Positions 41,101 through 51,200 of a stretch of DNA of 64,000 bases are shown piece by piece. The translations under genes and the position numbers were made by a program. Numbering within the stretch: the stretch's first letter is position 1; every line of letters begins with the position of its first letter. This stretch comes from Rallus limicola. Lineage: Eukaryota; Chordata; Aves; Gruiformes; Rallidae. The notes beneath the pieces are model-generated. The model was not told where the DNA came from, ran no database searches, and saw only the letters and a list, made by a program, of their open reading frames with translations. The DNA lies in the NCBI GenBank assembly GCA_022605955.1, contig JAKCOZ010000003.1, forward strand, positions 42,186,761 to 42,250,760, given 5' to 3'.

Positions 41101-44100
41101 AGTGTTCCCTGATACCACTGGCTTCTTCTGTTCTATTTCTTACACTTTCAATTTGTACTGGAGTATGACGTATTTCCTTTTTTTCTGAACTTTCCTTTGC
41201 AGCTTTTTTCCTGCTTTTCCTTCTCCTCTGAGGCAGTATGCCAGAGTGAGCCTCTTGGCTGACTGTGGAAGTGCTGACTGCCAGACAGCTATTGCAAGAA
41301 TTTTGGATCATGGGATGTTATATCAACAATGATTACTTCTTGTACTTCATTAATCTCTTTCTCTATCTGTATTGTACTTACCACAGGCAACCTTAGCATC
41401 TGGATCAATACTGAGATGAGCATCTAGAACAGCATCACTTATCTGATCACACATCTTATCTAGAAGATAAAAATACAACAGATTTTGTGATTTTAAAAGT
41501 GATTTCATAATAAATGTTCATTACAAGTGGGTAAGAGACTTGTGTTTATCTTCCAAGAGGCAATTTTAGCCACTTATATTCTGAGAGGTATGTCTTACCC
41601 TGTTTTCGCTCCTTTCCCCAAATCAATCTTAACTGACAATTTACTATCATCTGCAGAGGCAAGCAGCCTCACAGGTGAGGGGACAAAGAAAGAGGCCTTC
41701 AAAAGCATAATGAAATACCAGTGTCAGGAGAACAGAAGACATGGCAAGTCACTTTGAAAGAAGTATTTAAGGTAAGACCTTTCTGTAGGACTTTTGCATT
41801 CTTCACCTGTTTATTTTAAATGTTGTCATGCATTTTCTAAGTCAATTGCCTATTTTGACCTATATCTTATAACTACCAGAGGTCTGCACATAAGGCAGTG
41901 CTTATCCACTCACTAGCTCCAATGGAGACCTCTGAGACCTCATGTGTCAAATTCTTTGGATGACAAGAGTCATTGCTCTCCTTGCAAACAGGGACATTAG
42001 ATTGAAGTTCACTCCTACAATTATCCACAACTGTCCATCTCATTTCAGTTTAGAAAAGCATCTGCAAACACTCTCAGGAACAAGTGCTGGCCACTCACAA
42101 GTTTCTACAGTTGTATTTCTGAGTTTTGGTCTTTTTCTTATGGACAGAAGCACTGAAGAAAAAAAAAAAGGCTTTACCTGTTCTGTCTTTAGTAACTATG
42201 ATCTATTGTCCAAGTAAGACCCAAGTCTGCCAAATGCATTTTGTTTGTTAGAAGTTAATAAACAACTTAGGGGATAAACTGAGGGGTTTTTTTTTCTACA
42301 TAGGCATAACTGAACCAGGTCAAAGCAAACATTATTTCTTCCGAAGTACAGCCGCCAAAGGTTGTGTATGTGCAGAAACAACACAAGGAACATGCATTGA
42401 TTTACACCCACCATCATTACAAAAAAAAAGACATTCAAAATAGGCTCAGCAACACAACTACACAGCTGGATCTACAATGCTGTCTATATTAATGAGCCAG
42501 ATGCCTATATTGTTTGCAACAATATTGTGTAATTGCCAGTCTAAAATAACTTCTCTTGCAGGAGAGAGTGTGCATAGACTTGAGGGCCCAAAGAGGAAGA
42601 TAATAATAAGCATAACTTAATGTCCACCTTACACTACTTACTTGTAAAGAAATCTGTTTTGGAAGCAAACAAGTATTAGAATGAAATTATAAGGTAAAAG
42701 CAGAGTTATCCTGTACCCCAAATCTTCCGTAATTCAATGCAACATTTAAATGCAAATTGAGTTTAATGTGAGAACTGTAGACTAGCATCTTCTAGTATAC
42801 TCTAAAAGCAAGGCAAAGTGAAACATGCTAGCCTGTAGCTTTGAATGGATGAGCCGTTGTGTGATTAATTCTCAAATACAAACTAAAACCAGGCTAAAAG
42901 CAAAGCACAAGCACTAAAAAATGCGTGTGACCCTTTTATTCACACAGGCTACAGTGATCTCAGTGTCCTGTGAGATTTGCTTGTGGAGGTGCACAGGTGC
43001 CTTCTTCACTGGCCCATTTTTCAGAATCTGAATCAGCAATTTCAGTACCTTTATTTTTTGCTTCTGGTGTTTTTCCCAATCAAGCTGAGGCTAATTTAAC
43101 CGTGCATTTTATGAGCATTTGCAAAGCAAGTCCAACAATTTAAAGGCTCAGAAAAAAAGCTAAAAAAAAAAGTGTGTCTGATAGCTGTTAAGCTATATGT
43201 ACTGCTCTGATCCCCAGCTCAAGCATTTTCTGATAAAAACTGACCACAGTTTGAAGACGTGAGGACATAAGATGAAAGACATCATGTGGGCATAATTTCA
43301 GACCCAGTAACAATTTGTGCAAGCAACCAGAAAATCAGTAATGCCAAGTTCCAAAGTTTGTCATCCAGCTAGTTTGTCAACAACTCTGACTCAGAGTCCT
43401 AAAGATTGCGAAATGGATTCACACTACAGGATCCAATGCTCAAACTGGAATGGCATAACCCAGAGCAACTGATAACGTTTTATTGCTTTCAACACCATTG
43501 CAAAATACAGTGCAGTTTTTTAAAGCAAACAAGTGTTTGTGGTCCTTCAAAATATGATGCTACATGCTGCACTGGTCTTGCAGCTGTTGGACTGTTCACT
43601 AAAGGCTGGACAGACAGAGTAACACAATGGGTGTCATTCTGTGCCACTCCCACCTAATGATTAAGAATCAGAATACAGATACACAAGAAAAACTCAGCTG
43701 CAGACCTTCAGTGTTTGACATCGCCCTCATTTTCTCATTGTTAGGTTTTATGTCTTTCCTTCTACTAAAGAAAAAGTAAGAGGTAATATTGTTTTTATTC
43801 TTCACATTAAAACTTTTCATTTGAAGGTTTCTCCATAAAAGGAACTGTTGCTCTACTGTAAGTTAGGGTAACTAGTAAATTGGAGTTACTAATATGTCTG
43901 CTGGAGGTGCAAACTTCCTCCAGACCACCAGTTAACCTAACTTCTAGATACATACTTGTGGAAGAAAAACTGGTAGATAGCTGAACAGCCATTAGCGCTG
44001 AAGCACTGCCTTGCAGTCCCAGACCTGGAAAATACCATGGCTTTGTACAGCCTACATACAGCATGTGTAAACTTGCGTCAGGGAGAGCAACGTGGCAAAG

Positions 44101-44609
44101 GAGGCATATGTAGTATTACAGCACCGTCTGGAACACAGCTCTGAGGAAAATCAATGCTTAGTATTCCAAATGTTTCAGAGATTCAGAGTTTAATGATCAC
44201 CTATAATAAACCTTTGCATAAGATAGTATTTTTTCATTACAGAACTAAAAATGAAATTGTAATTCCAGGATACACAGCAGATTCAAGTCTACCTGCAGAA
44301 GACCCCTTCACACTTTTTTTTCTCTCAAGCAAAAGATTCAAGCTGTCTATGACAGATTATAACCCACACTAACCAAGACAAATTCTTGCCAAGCAAAGAC
44401 ACTAATCTGAGGGCTATTCAAAATAATTGATTCTTAGTTTTCTCCACTGAGGGAAATACAACTGAACTTTCATCAAACAGCATTCTTCAATGCAAGTGTT
44501 AATAAACGCAAAGATTTAATCAGGATTTTTACTTACCAGAATGTCCTTCAGCAACAGATTCTGAGGTAAAAAGAAATCGTTTTTCTTTTTTTGAAGTATT
44601 AGTTGACAT
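26017..44609 (-). CDS. S-adenosylmethionine synthetase (MAT) paralogue, complete, 9 exons, 389 aa
   Basis: Methionine adenosyltransferase makes S-adenosylmethionine from methionine and ATP in the cytosol as an alpha-type dimer or tetramer. Nine phase-matched exons give 389 residues against about 395 for MAT1A/MAT2A, with a shorter N-terminus. Seen: [13 protein letters not shown] (His23, Asp25; the usual Pro between them is Ser), [11 protein letters not shown] (Glu51), GEITSRA (Glu64), GAGDQG (Asp128), DGKTQ (Lys175), Phe244, SDAGLTGRK (Asp252, Arg258, Lys259), GGGAFSGKD with Lys279, Lys283 and Asp285, and the family C-terminus [12 protein letters not shown]...LVY. By recalled alignment these are the ATP, Mg, K+ and methionine ligands, all kept. 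The active-site loop (about 108-123) is unlike both known vertebrate forms. No frameshift or stop, so probably functional. It is neither MAT1A nor MAT2A by residue pattern; I give no symbol. Confidence 0.93.
26120..29334 (-). other. MAT paralogue intron 8
   Basis: 3.2 kb of AT-rich intron with no recognised repeat or exon. Open frames near 28.5-29.1 kb have no family match. Confidence 0.75.
29335..29468 (-). CDS. MAT paralogue exon 8
   Basis: 134 bases: [20 protein letters not shown] through [10 protein letters not shown] plus AG of the next Arg. Acceptor GTTTTACAG, donor TAAG|GTTTGT (off-consensus, like exon 5). Confidence 0.96.
29469..32069 (-). other. MAT paralogue intron 7
   Basis: 2.6 kb, unique-looking sequence. 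A 124-codon plus-strand frame at 29652-30026 has no recognisable family and no splice or promoter support. Confidence 0.75.
32070..32252 (-). CDS. MAT paralogue exon 7
   Basis: 183 bases, 61 codons, phase 0: [40 protein letters not shown], ending GLCRRVLIQ. This is the MAT signature block with the phosphate-binding lysines. The first residue is Ser where MAT1A and MAT2A have Gly. Acceptor TCCTGCAG, donor CCAG|GTAAGA. Confidence 0.97.
32253..34322 (-). other. MAT paralogue intron 6
   Basis: 2.1 kb; the right part (33306-33886) is an old ERV LTR. The rest shows nothing recognisable. Confidence 0.8.
33306..33886 (-). mobile_element. Avian ERV LTR (solo, diverged), minus orientation
   Basis: About 580 bp matching the same LTR family as 39154-39767. 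On the minus strand it begins TGTCCTGGTTTTGACAGG and ends near CCAGGTTAAACAACA. Shared landmarks with the other copy are the gatattccat/gaatatccctttggccag block (about 33650-33665), the gttatcaacatt block (about 33797) and the ctcacttccccccacagtgg end. It keeps gcatataactgggg (33616-33630, minus sense), a TATA-like core. It also contains an AAT/AAC-rich simple stretch at about 33450-33480. Flanks show no clear target duplication; no internal retroviral genes are present. Confidence 0.8.
34323..34541 (-). CDS. MAT paralogue exon 6
   Basis: 219 bases, 73 codons, phase 0: [20 protein letters not shown] through [16 protein letters not shown]. Contains Phe244, expected to stack on adenine or methionine. 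Acceptor TCTCTAG, donor TAAG|GTATGG. Confidence 0.96.
34542..35802 (-). other. MAT paralogue intron 5
   Basis: 1.3 kb of AT-rich intron; no repeat or extra exon recognised. Confidence 0.75.
35803..35946 (-). CDS. MAT paralogue exon 5
   Basis: 144 bases, 48 codons, phase 0: [20 protein letters not shown] through WVRPDGKTQ. Strongly conserved, with Lys175. Acceptor CAATACAG, donor ACAG|GTTTGT, which is off-consensus. Confidence 0.96.
35947..36570 (-). other. MAT paralogue intron 4
   Basis: 0.6 kb, nothing recognised. Confidence 0.75.
36571..36683 (-). CDS. MAT paralogue exon 4 (active-site loop)
   Basis: 113 bases: [15 protein letters not shown], then [16 protein letters not shown], then IGAGDQ. 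The middle piece is the mobile gating loop; in MAT1A and MAT2A it runs SPDIAQ.VHLDRNEED. Same length, very different content. Acceptor TCACTAG, donor TCAG|GTAATG. Confidence 0.95.
36684..37536 (-). other. MAT paralogue intron 3
   Basis: 0.85 kb of AT-rich intron, nothing recognised. Confidence 0.75.
37537..37659 (-). CDS. MAT paralogue exon 3
   Basis: 123 bases: [20 protein letters not shown] through [11 protein letters not shown] plus one base. Includes two Glu residues that face the active site. Acceptor CTTTCAG, donor AAAG|GTGAGT. Confidence 0.95.
39154..39767 (-). mobile_element. Solo LTR of an avian ERV (ERVL-like), minus orientation, with 5-bp target duplication
   Basis: On the minus strand it begins TGTCCTAGTTTTAGCC and ends CCTTGACA, and it is flanked on both sides by AGGTG (39149-39153 and 39768-39772), an exact 5-bp target-site duplication. 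Landmarks shared with the copy at 33.3 kb are the U3 block around gttatcaatcaacactg and the ttctcacttgcagtcttctg/gttgagataaagaaagttta segment with a minus-strand ATTAAA. A 5-bp duplication is typical of ERVL-class elements. Its core-promoter section is replaced by an inverted duplication (39434-39541). No internal genes, so recombination between LTRs has removed the provirus. Confidence 0.88.
39434..39541. repeat. Perfect 41-bp inverted repeat with 26-bp spacer
   Basis: Arms 39434-39474 and 39501-39541 are exact reverse complements (left arm begins ccccaactgaccaaaggg). The spacer 39475-39500 again carries tgaccaaagggtattccatg, so that 20-mer occurs twice direct and once inverted. The right arm with its flank matches the normal LTR order; the left arm and spacer are the additional sequence. 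Confidence 0.95.
40155..40281. repeat. AT-rich imperfect microsatellite
   Basis: Alternating tatata, tatagat and (tg)n blocks over about 125 bp, for example tatatagtgtatatagatat and tgtatatatatatgtgtgtg. Confidence 0.85.
41011..41376 (-). pseudogene. Decayed coding-like stretch of unknown origin
   Basis: On the minus strand three consecutive frames read like protein: [19 protein letters not shown] then a stop; next frame [20 protein letters not shown] and [20 protein letters not shown]; next frame [20 protein letters not shown] then [20 protein letters not shown] and LLHG. The last piece ends at GGA|GTGAGT, a good donor. The joins need two frameshifts. Charged, low-stop composition suggests an inactivated exon or retrocopy. 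I do not recognise the parent gene; chance cannot be excluded. Confidence 0.4.
41382..41459 (-). CDS. MAT paralogue exon 2
   Basis: 78 bases encoding [20 protein letters not shown] and AKVAC, after completing the Asp of the GHSD motif. Acceptor ATCTTCTAG, donor TGTG|GTAAGT. Confidence 0.95.
41460..44536 (-). other. MAT paralogue intron 1
   Basis: 3.1 kb of AT-rich intron; no repeat or exon recognised. Confidence 0.75.
44537..44609 (-). CDS. MAT paralogue coding exon 1
   Basis: Start codon at 44607-44609; 24 codons plus one base ([20 protein letters not shown] then EGHS). Donor TCTG|GTAAGT. An acceptor-like CTTTCTCATTTGCAG sits just upstream (44634-44636), so the 5' UTR may continue in a separate leader exon toward 47 kb. 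This is unproven. Confidence 0.93.
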
Positions 44610-46001
44610 GTCTTGGTATTAACTTTAGTGTGTCTGCAAATGAGAAAGACCCAGACTGGACTACAGAACAAGCACAGACAGAAGGTGAAGTGGAAAGGTT
44701 AAAGTATCTATGCAAACAGCTGATGTAATTGCTTCTGCACATTTGTTCCTCAGAAGTCCAATAGATTTAAGACTGATCTGTGTAGATTTTACAACGCACT
44801 GCTACAGAAACTCCTTTCATAAGACTTCTGTGTTTGGTTAACCTTGGTCCTGATAAACGGCAGAAGTGTTATCGTTATATAAGATGTGAACACAGCTAAA
44901 CCAGAGTACACTTCTCCAAGCCTTCATTCTCACTCTTTCTTCTAAGCGCTGAAGCACTTCAAGGCATCTGAATTTGTAAGGGCAAACGGCACTTTCTCCT
45001 AAGCAAAATATCCAGAGATAGTACTCAGATGCAGTAGTGAATTGCACAGAAACCTATCTCTCAGAGCAGCTGTTCACAACAGCTCCGGTGGGTAAGCTGT
45101 GCTCTTCTCCCAAAATACTGTTTGTGACTAAGTGAGGAGCTGTAGAGCAACCAACAGCATGCTCTGTAGAACAGTAATGATGACAGATGATTTCAGAGAC
45201 TAAAAGCTATGCCCTAGCTAAATCTTAAATTTGTTAACGGTCAGGCACTGAAAACTCATTTTACTGAGCCATTTCTCCTACTGTTTGCCTCAATGAAGAG
45301 ACATTGGTAGGAAACAGCTGGACTCGAGCATCTGAACTGTGCAAAAAGGAGCTGCCCTTTTGGAAGCACTGTTTGCCCCAGAACACAGTGCAACAGCCCA
45401 CACACAGGAGCACCCAAGACCAGCGCACTGCAGCAAAGCAGCAAGGGGTGTGCCTGGCCTTTAAAACCCTTATCTTGCTGAGCAGCTCTACACCACTGCT
45501 CAGCACCATGTTGAGCTCAGCTTCTCTAAATCAGCGTCATTTCTGAAAATGTCACCCCGTAACTAAGATGCAGGTGCAAGTTCAACTACAACTGAAAGGT
45601 TTACTCTCAGCCATCACGATCAAACCACATCCCCTATCTGGCCACCAGCAAACATCTCACAAGAGATGTGTGTTCATTCCATAAAGTCTTTGCTGCTAGG
45701 AAGCAGCATGCCTTCCCTTCAGGACACTTCCCAGTAGTGATGTATACATATGAGGTAATGAAGGCAATGCACTTAAACAAACGAGTGAAAGACAGACCTT
45801 TAAAATAATAAAGAAAAAAAATGTATTTCAGCCACAATGACTGGGGAAGTCATTGCCTACCTGTGGTAACTCAAGTGGTAGCTACCGTACTGCAACAGGC
45901 CAGTCACCCTCAGGGAAAACCACCACTCTACAGAGTGATACCCAAAGAGGTGACTTGGCTGGAGGAAAGAGACCATCTGCAGCCCTTTTAGGTTTTGTCT
46001 T

Positions 46002-46026
46002 TGTGTGTGTGTGTGTGTGTGTGTGT
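46002..46026. repeat. (TG)n microsatellite
   Basis: Uninterrupted TG dinucleotide repeat of about 12 units. Confidence 0.95.
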
Positions 46027-47127
46027 ATCTGTCCTACAAATAACAGTTCTCAGCATGTAACACCAAAAACCACCAGTTCTCAGAGGACAATGATTGCTTA
46101 AGTGTGTGTGAAGGAGAGTGATAGGGGAAGACTTTAAACCACAGTTAATGATTAGCAGGATTGCCTTGTGAAATCCATTAACTCATCTGTTTAATTATTT
46201 AGCTTCAGAAGTTATTACAATAGGATATAAAATCAGCCTAGCCATAGAGATTTAGGTGCCTGGATTGGTATTTCAATTCTGTGAGCTTGTTACATGTTGT
46301 GTAAAATACTTAATACAAAGCATAGAAAAGTACTCAAAAAGAAGAATTTCAGTCTCCTCCATTATGAATTCATATTATATTGCACTGTAAAATTATTGTG
46401 CTTTATTGACATTGTGTCTTATACACTATTTTCTTTCAACACATGCTCCTCAGCATGTTTCATAACATAGGTGTCCTGTAGGGACACATATACCAATAGG
46501 GTATACATATACTCTGGCCCCAGATTTTAAAGTAAAGTAAAAGCTAAAAACCAAGAAGATAGACAGGACAGTCGACTTTTGTAAGTGAGAAACCAAAAAC
46601 CATGGAGGCAAGAGACACCAGTGCAGAGGCGAGAGGTTCTAGGGCAGGAGAGATGAACTGGAAGACCTGGTAAAAATGGGATCACTTCAACAGTTCAACT
46701 TTCAATACTGCTCTGCATCCCAGTACCTCACAAAAAAGTTACTGTTGACGCCTCAGAAATGTTATCTGTCCCAACTGAAGTCCATGCATATTCTGCTTAG
46801 ATGTCGCACACTAATTCAGTTTTTCAGCTTGACCCTTTTGGTTTTATAAATTTATTTTTGCCTCAGTTCTGCTATTTTCTCTCATAATTTATAAAATACT
46901 TCAGTTCAACTTGCTTACGAAAAAAGACTGGGTTCTGAGATCTCACAGTTGAAGTGTCTGTTGTGTCTCAGTCACTTCTTCTGTAGTCAGTTCAACAATG
47001 TGTGCTCCAGCTCGGGTTGCTCACGTCAACCCCAAATGAAAATGCTGTTCATTAACATACCTGCCTCAGGAAACTTCTGCAGAAGGTACCTATAGCTCTG
47101 GAGGTAGAAGGTTTTGAGTATAGAGAG

Positions 47128-47323
47128 AGTGGTGAGGTGCTGGAATGGGCAGCCCAGAAAGGTGGCAGATGCCCTGTCCCTGGAGGTGGTCAAGGCCAGG
47201 TTGGATGGGGCCCTGGGCAACCTTGTGTAGATCCAGGCCTGGAGGTTGGTGACCCTGCCTGTGGCAGGGGGGTTGGAATTCTATCCTTCGGGTCGCTTCC
47301 AACCCAGACCATTCTGTGATTCC
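47128..47323 (+). mobile_element. CR1 LINE 3' fragment, sense orientation
   Basis: About 200 bp of CR1 3' end: gtgaggtgctggaatgggca, ggtggtcaaggccaggttgg and cgcttccaacccagaccatt followed by ctgtgattcc. It ends about 140 bp before the TMEM175 CpG island. Confidence 0.9.
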
Positions 47324-47459
47324 CGCTGAGCCCACCAACTCACGTCGCCTGCAGCAGCCATCAATTTCAAGACACCAGCAGAGACACTCCCAGGCGCAGG
47401 GAGTGCCACCTTTAATTAACCCGTACGCAGTTATCACTGACAGAAGCGCGCATTACCGC

Positions 47460-48250
47460 TGCCCGGCAGAGCTGCCAGCACTTCCCTCCTAAGGAGGCCG
47501 GCGCCTCACAGAGGGCCACGGGAGACGCAACGCCGCTCCCGCCCCGCCCAACGGCCACCGCCGCCGGAGCCGCGGGCGGAGCGCAGCGGGGCCATGTCGG
47601 CTTCGCGGGCCGGGGCGCCGGGTCCCGGCGGCGGGGCGGCGGAGCGTGAGACGGTGCGCGCCCGGGGGCTGGATTTGGAGCTGGGGAGCAGCACGCAGAC
47701 GTCGCACCGATTGCTGGCCTACAGCGACGCGCTGCTCTCCATCATCGCCACGGTGATGGTGAGCGCCCGGCCCAGCCGCGGCGTGGGGCCTGCCTGACCC
47801 GGCCCCACCGTGGAACCCGGGCTGGGGTTGTGCGGGAGTAGGGGCGGGCTGACGCCGCGGGGAGGCCCGGGAGGGCGCCTGGGCCCCGGGGGCCGCCGAG
47901 GTGCGGCGTGAGGAAAAAGCCCCGAGCAGCAGCAGCAGCTTGTTCAGGGTTCTGCGGGTTGAACCCGCGCGCCATCTGTGCGCTTCTCTGCCCGGCGAGC
48001 TGCCGCCCCGCCCGGCGCTTTCAAGGAGCCGTGTTCGGCTCTTCCGCTCTGCCGGAAGGCCCGTGGCTGCAGCGGCACAGCGCGGTGTCGGCGCCGGTCC
48101 CGGAATCGGGGAGCTGTGTGTCGGAGCGCAGCGGGCCGACCCCGGCAGCGGTATGCGGGCGAGGGGGCGCGGTGACGGCGTTGTCCCTGCGTGGCCGGAA
48201 AGCGGTTCTGCCTGCCGAGCAGCTCGTTAACGTGGTCCTGGAATGTTTGC
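47460..48250 (+). promoter_or_regulatory. TMEM175: CpG island and TMEM175 promoter
   Basis: GC-rich, CpG-dense block spanning TMEM175 exon 1 and the first 500 bases of intron 1, in sharp contrast to the AT-rich flanks. TATA-less. It may also serve a leader exon of the divergent MAT gene, but no such exon was found. Confidence 0.8.
47594..47758 (+). CDS. TMEM175: TMEM175 exon 1
   Basis: 165 bases, 55 codons: Gly/Ala-rich N-terminus (MSASRAGAPGPGGGAAERET) then SHRLLAYSDALLSIIATVM, the first half of helix 1. Donor ATG|GTGAGC. Confidence 0.95.
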
Positions 48251-51200
48251 AGCCACCTGAACTTTTTCAGGTTTTAATACAGCTCGCAATAAGGAAAAAT
48301 AATGTCAGGTACTAATGCGGTTTTGTATTTCAGATTTTGCCCGTGGCTCACACAAAAATACATCCGGATCAGGTACCCTATGTCTTTGTATTGCTGCTTG
48401 TGCCTTTGCAGGCACCTTTAACATCTACATTTAGCACACCCACTTAAGTTCCAGATTCTCAAAAAGCCCAAAACGTTGTGCAGCATTAAAGCCAGCAGAA
48501 ATTTATTCCCCTAAAGGGAGGAGCTGTTGAAGTTGTTGTGAAGAACTTACGTACTGAAAACCTGCAGCAAAGTTGTGTTACAAAGCATGAAAGAGCTGTA
48601 TATTGTTGGCCCGATATTTTATCTGGTTATTTTCATATGAAAGATTAATTGCTGATGTAACTGTCTTTCAGATGGCAACAGCTCTTTTTGGTAATACATC
48701 ATCACTCAGAGAAGCACTTACTTCAGTGCAAGCTGAATGCTGGTTTTAAAATCAGGTTAATAAATGTAATCAGAATAAGCAAACGTGGAAAAAGAAGACT
48801 ACAGAAAAGAATTTAGAAAGAAACAGGAATGTTAGGAAATACAAAGGGATCATTGAGAAAGTGTACAAGTTTTTTTTTAACATGTTTTATTGACACATAT
48901 AGTTTAGCTGGTTTAGTGTAGGAAACTCAAGTGCAATCTAAAATACGGCAATTAAGCTGCATGAATTTATTTAAGCCCTTGTGGTGGTACACACAAAATT
49001 CCTAAGGTTGACCCCTTCCCATCCTCATTGTAACAATCATCACACAAAGACTTGTGTGGTGCTTCTGCTCCAGAAGTCAGTGCTGAGAACATAAAAGCAG
49101 TATGTTGTGGCCAGCCCTCTTCTGAAATGTATCATCACAGTAACAGTGATGGGAGAGCACATAAATAAATCACAAGGTGAACAGAGCATTGGGAAGCCCT
49201 TTTACAGATTGAAGATGTGTGTTGGTTATCATAGACCACTACACATACCATCATACTTACCAGTGACCAACAAACCGGTTACTCTTCATGGGAGTAAAAA
49301 GACTGTTGGAAGAGAATCGCGTTTTGGGCAGACATTTTAAAAAATCTGTTATGTGCACATCCTTACTCATTTGCAGATACTGCTGATAGTTTCACAGTGT
49401 AACATTTAACCTTCCTTTGTCTCTGGGTGTCACTTTCAGAAACTAGGCGAAAGTGTTCAGCAACTTCTTCTAGCAAAAATTGCAGTCTACTTGATGACCT
49501 TCTTGATAGTCACAGTGGCATGGACAGCTCACGTAAGGTAGGAACACAGTGTTCAACTCCAAAGTTAAAGAAAAACTTGTTTTCAATGACAGGAGGCAAC
49601 CATGTGTATGATACATGTCTCTCTTGCTGATACATGTCTAAATTGCCTTTTGCTGGATAATATAAAGAAATAATTTTGAAGAAACACTACCTTAAGCAGT
49701 GAATAACTGTACTATTACACTGCTGACACAGTGATGCAGACAAAAACAAATCAGAGCTTTATGTGTATACATATATATATATATATTCCTTTTGGCTTCA
49801 TATCTAGATGGAGTTAATGTTCCAGTTATGCTGAAAAAACCTGACTTTTTAGCTTGTCTGCTGCGCAAATAGAGGAATTGATAGAGTACAAGCTGACCTA
49901 AAGGTTGTCTGTCTGCCCTCAGCAGTGCTTCTCACAAAATGAACTGTAATGTTGCAGACCCAACAGACACCACAACCTACCCAGGTCTCAGTAGTTAAAA
50001 GAAATTGATGTGCAGGTGCCATACTGGAATCAGGGCAGGGTTCCTTTGCATTTTGAAATGTACAAACGTTGTTATATTATTTCTTTAAATAAGTGGATTC
50101 ATTGCATTCTAATAGAGGTGTGCAACCTGCACCTCAATACTTGAAGCTGATACTTCATTGCTTTTATCACATTTCTTGTATAGATAAATGCTGAGACAAT
50201 AGTCTTTGAATAGTTTGGGGCGTTGTGGAGGGTGATTGATTCTAAGTGACACTTCTGTGGTTCAAGAACTTCATTAAGGTGTGGGGCAGTTCTGAAGAAA
50301 AGCTTATTTTCTTTGCTTAATCACTACGCTGTATCTTCAGGAGAAATAATGTTAAGCCTTAAAATTCTGAAATACTCTGGCCCTAACGGCATGAACTTGC
50401 TTCTGCTCTCCAAAGCAAAACTCAGTAAAAATAGTACTTCTCAATAGCACGTGAGACCAAAAGACTCCAGATGGATACTGTACATCTAGATCCACAAGGG
50501 AAGATCTGAGCCGTACTACTGCAGGGCTCAGATCCTACACATTGCTTCACCTGACAAGATAAACTTAGTCCTGTGCCTGGGTTTGTGTTTTTTTACATCA
50601 GACCATCAGGTGGACTTTTTCATGTTCTTGTGTGAGCAGTGAACAGCATCTGCCTTTGTCCATACTTCATTTCCTTGAGCAGTGAGCACAGGCTGCCGGT
50701 CTCCAGTTAGTTTTGGGCTTTGCTGGGGCTTAAGTAAAAAGGTGATTAATTGACAGCTAATGATAGCTGTCCTGTGGCTCCCAAGACTTGTGCAGCTCAC
50801 TAGCAGTTTGCTGGCTGTCCTGTGCCACAAATGCCAGGTGGCAAAAGACAGAGCTGTTCTGGAAGAAAACTGCTGTGAAAGAAAGCAAACTAGTGGTCTG
50901 CCCTGTGACTTGGCTGTATTTCATCCTGTAGAGAAGTGGCAAGTCCCTTAGAAAATTGTCATCAACTCTTGCTCCCCAATCACCCCCATATCTTCCATTT
51001 TCCAAAGAATGATATCCATTTGTAGCTTACTGCCTTTTTAGGTTTTGGTATGTGATGGGTGAGAACTGTCAGCTGGATCACTTCTTCACACATTAATTTG
51101 CTCTTAACAATGGTGAAATTTACTTTAAGTAAACAATTACAGGTGGGGGGAAACAAGCCTTTTAGCTACATCATATGCCACTTGCTTTTCCAATAGAAAT

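Larger units (their letters stand above)
37660..41381 (-). other. MAT paralogue intron 2
   Basis: 3.7 kb holding a solo LTR (39154-39767) with a fold-back inverted repeat, an AT-rich microsatellite (40155-40281) and a decayed coding-like stretch next to exon 2 (41011-41376). Confidence 0.85.
44610..47459. other. Head-to-head spacer between the MAT paralogue and TMEM175
   Basis: 2.85 kb separating the two divergent starts. Holds a (TG)n tract (46002-46026) and a CR1 fragment (47128-47323). There is no CpG island immediately upstream of the MAT start, in contrast to GAK and TMEM175. Confidence 0.75.

Noticed and set aside
47901..48315. Open frames of 60-135 codons in TMEM175 intron 1
   Set aside because: They lie in the CpG island after a clear exon 1 donor; translations are Arg/Ala-rich and match nothing recognisable.
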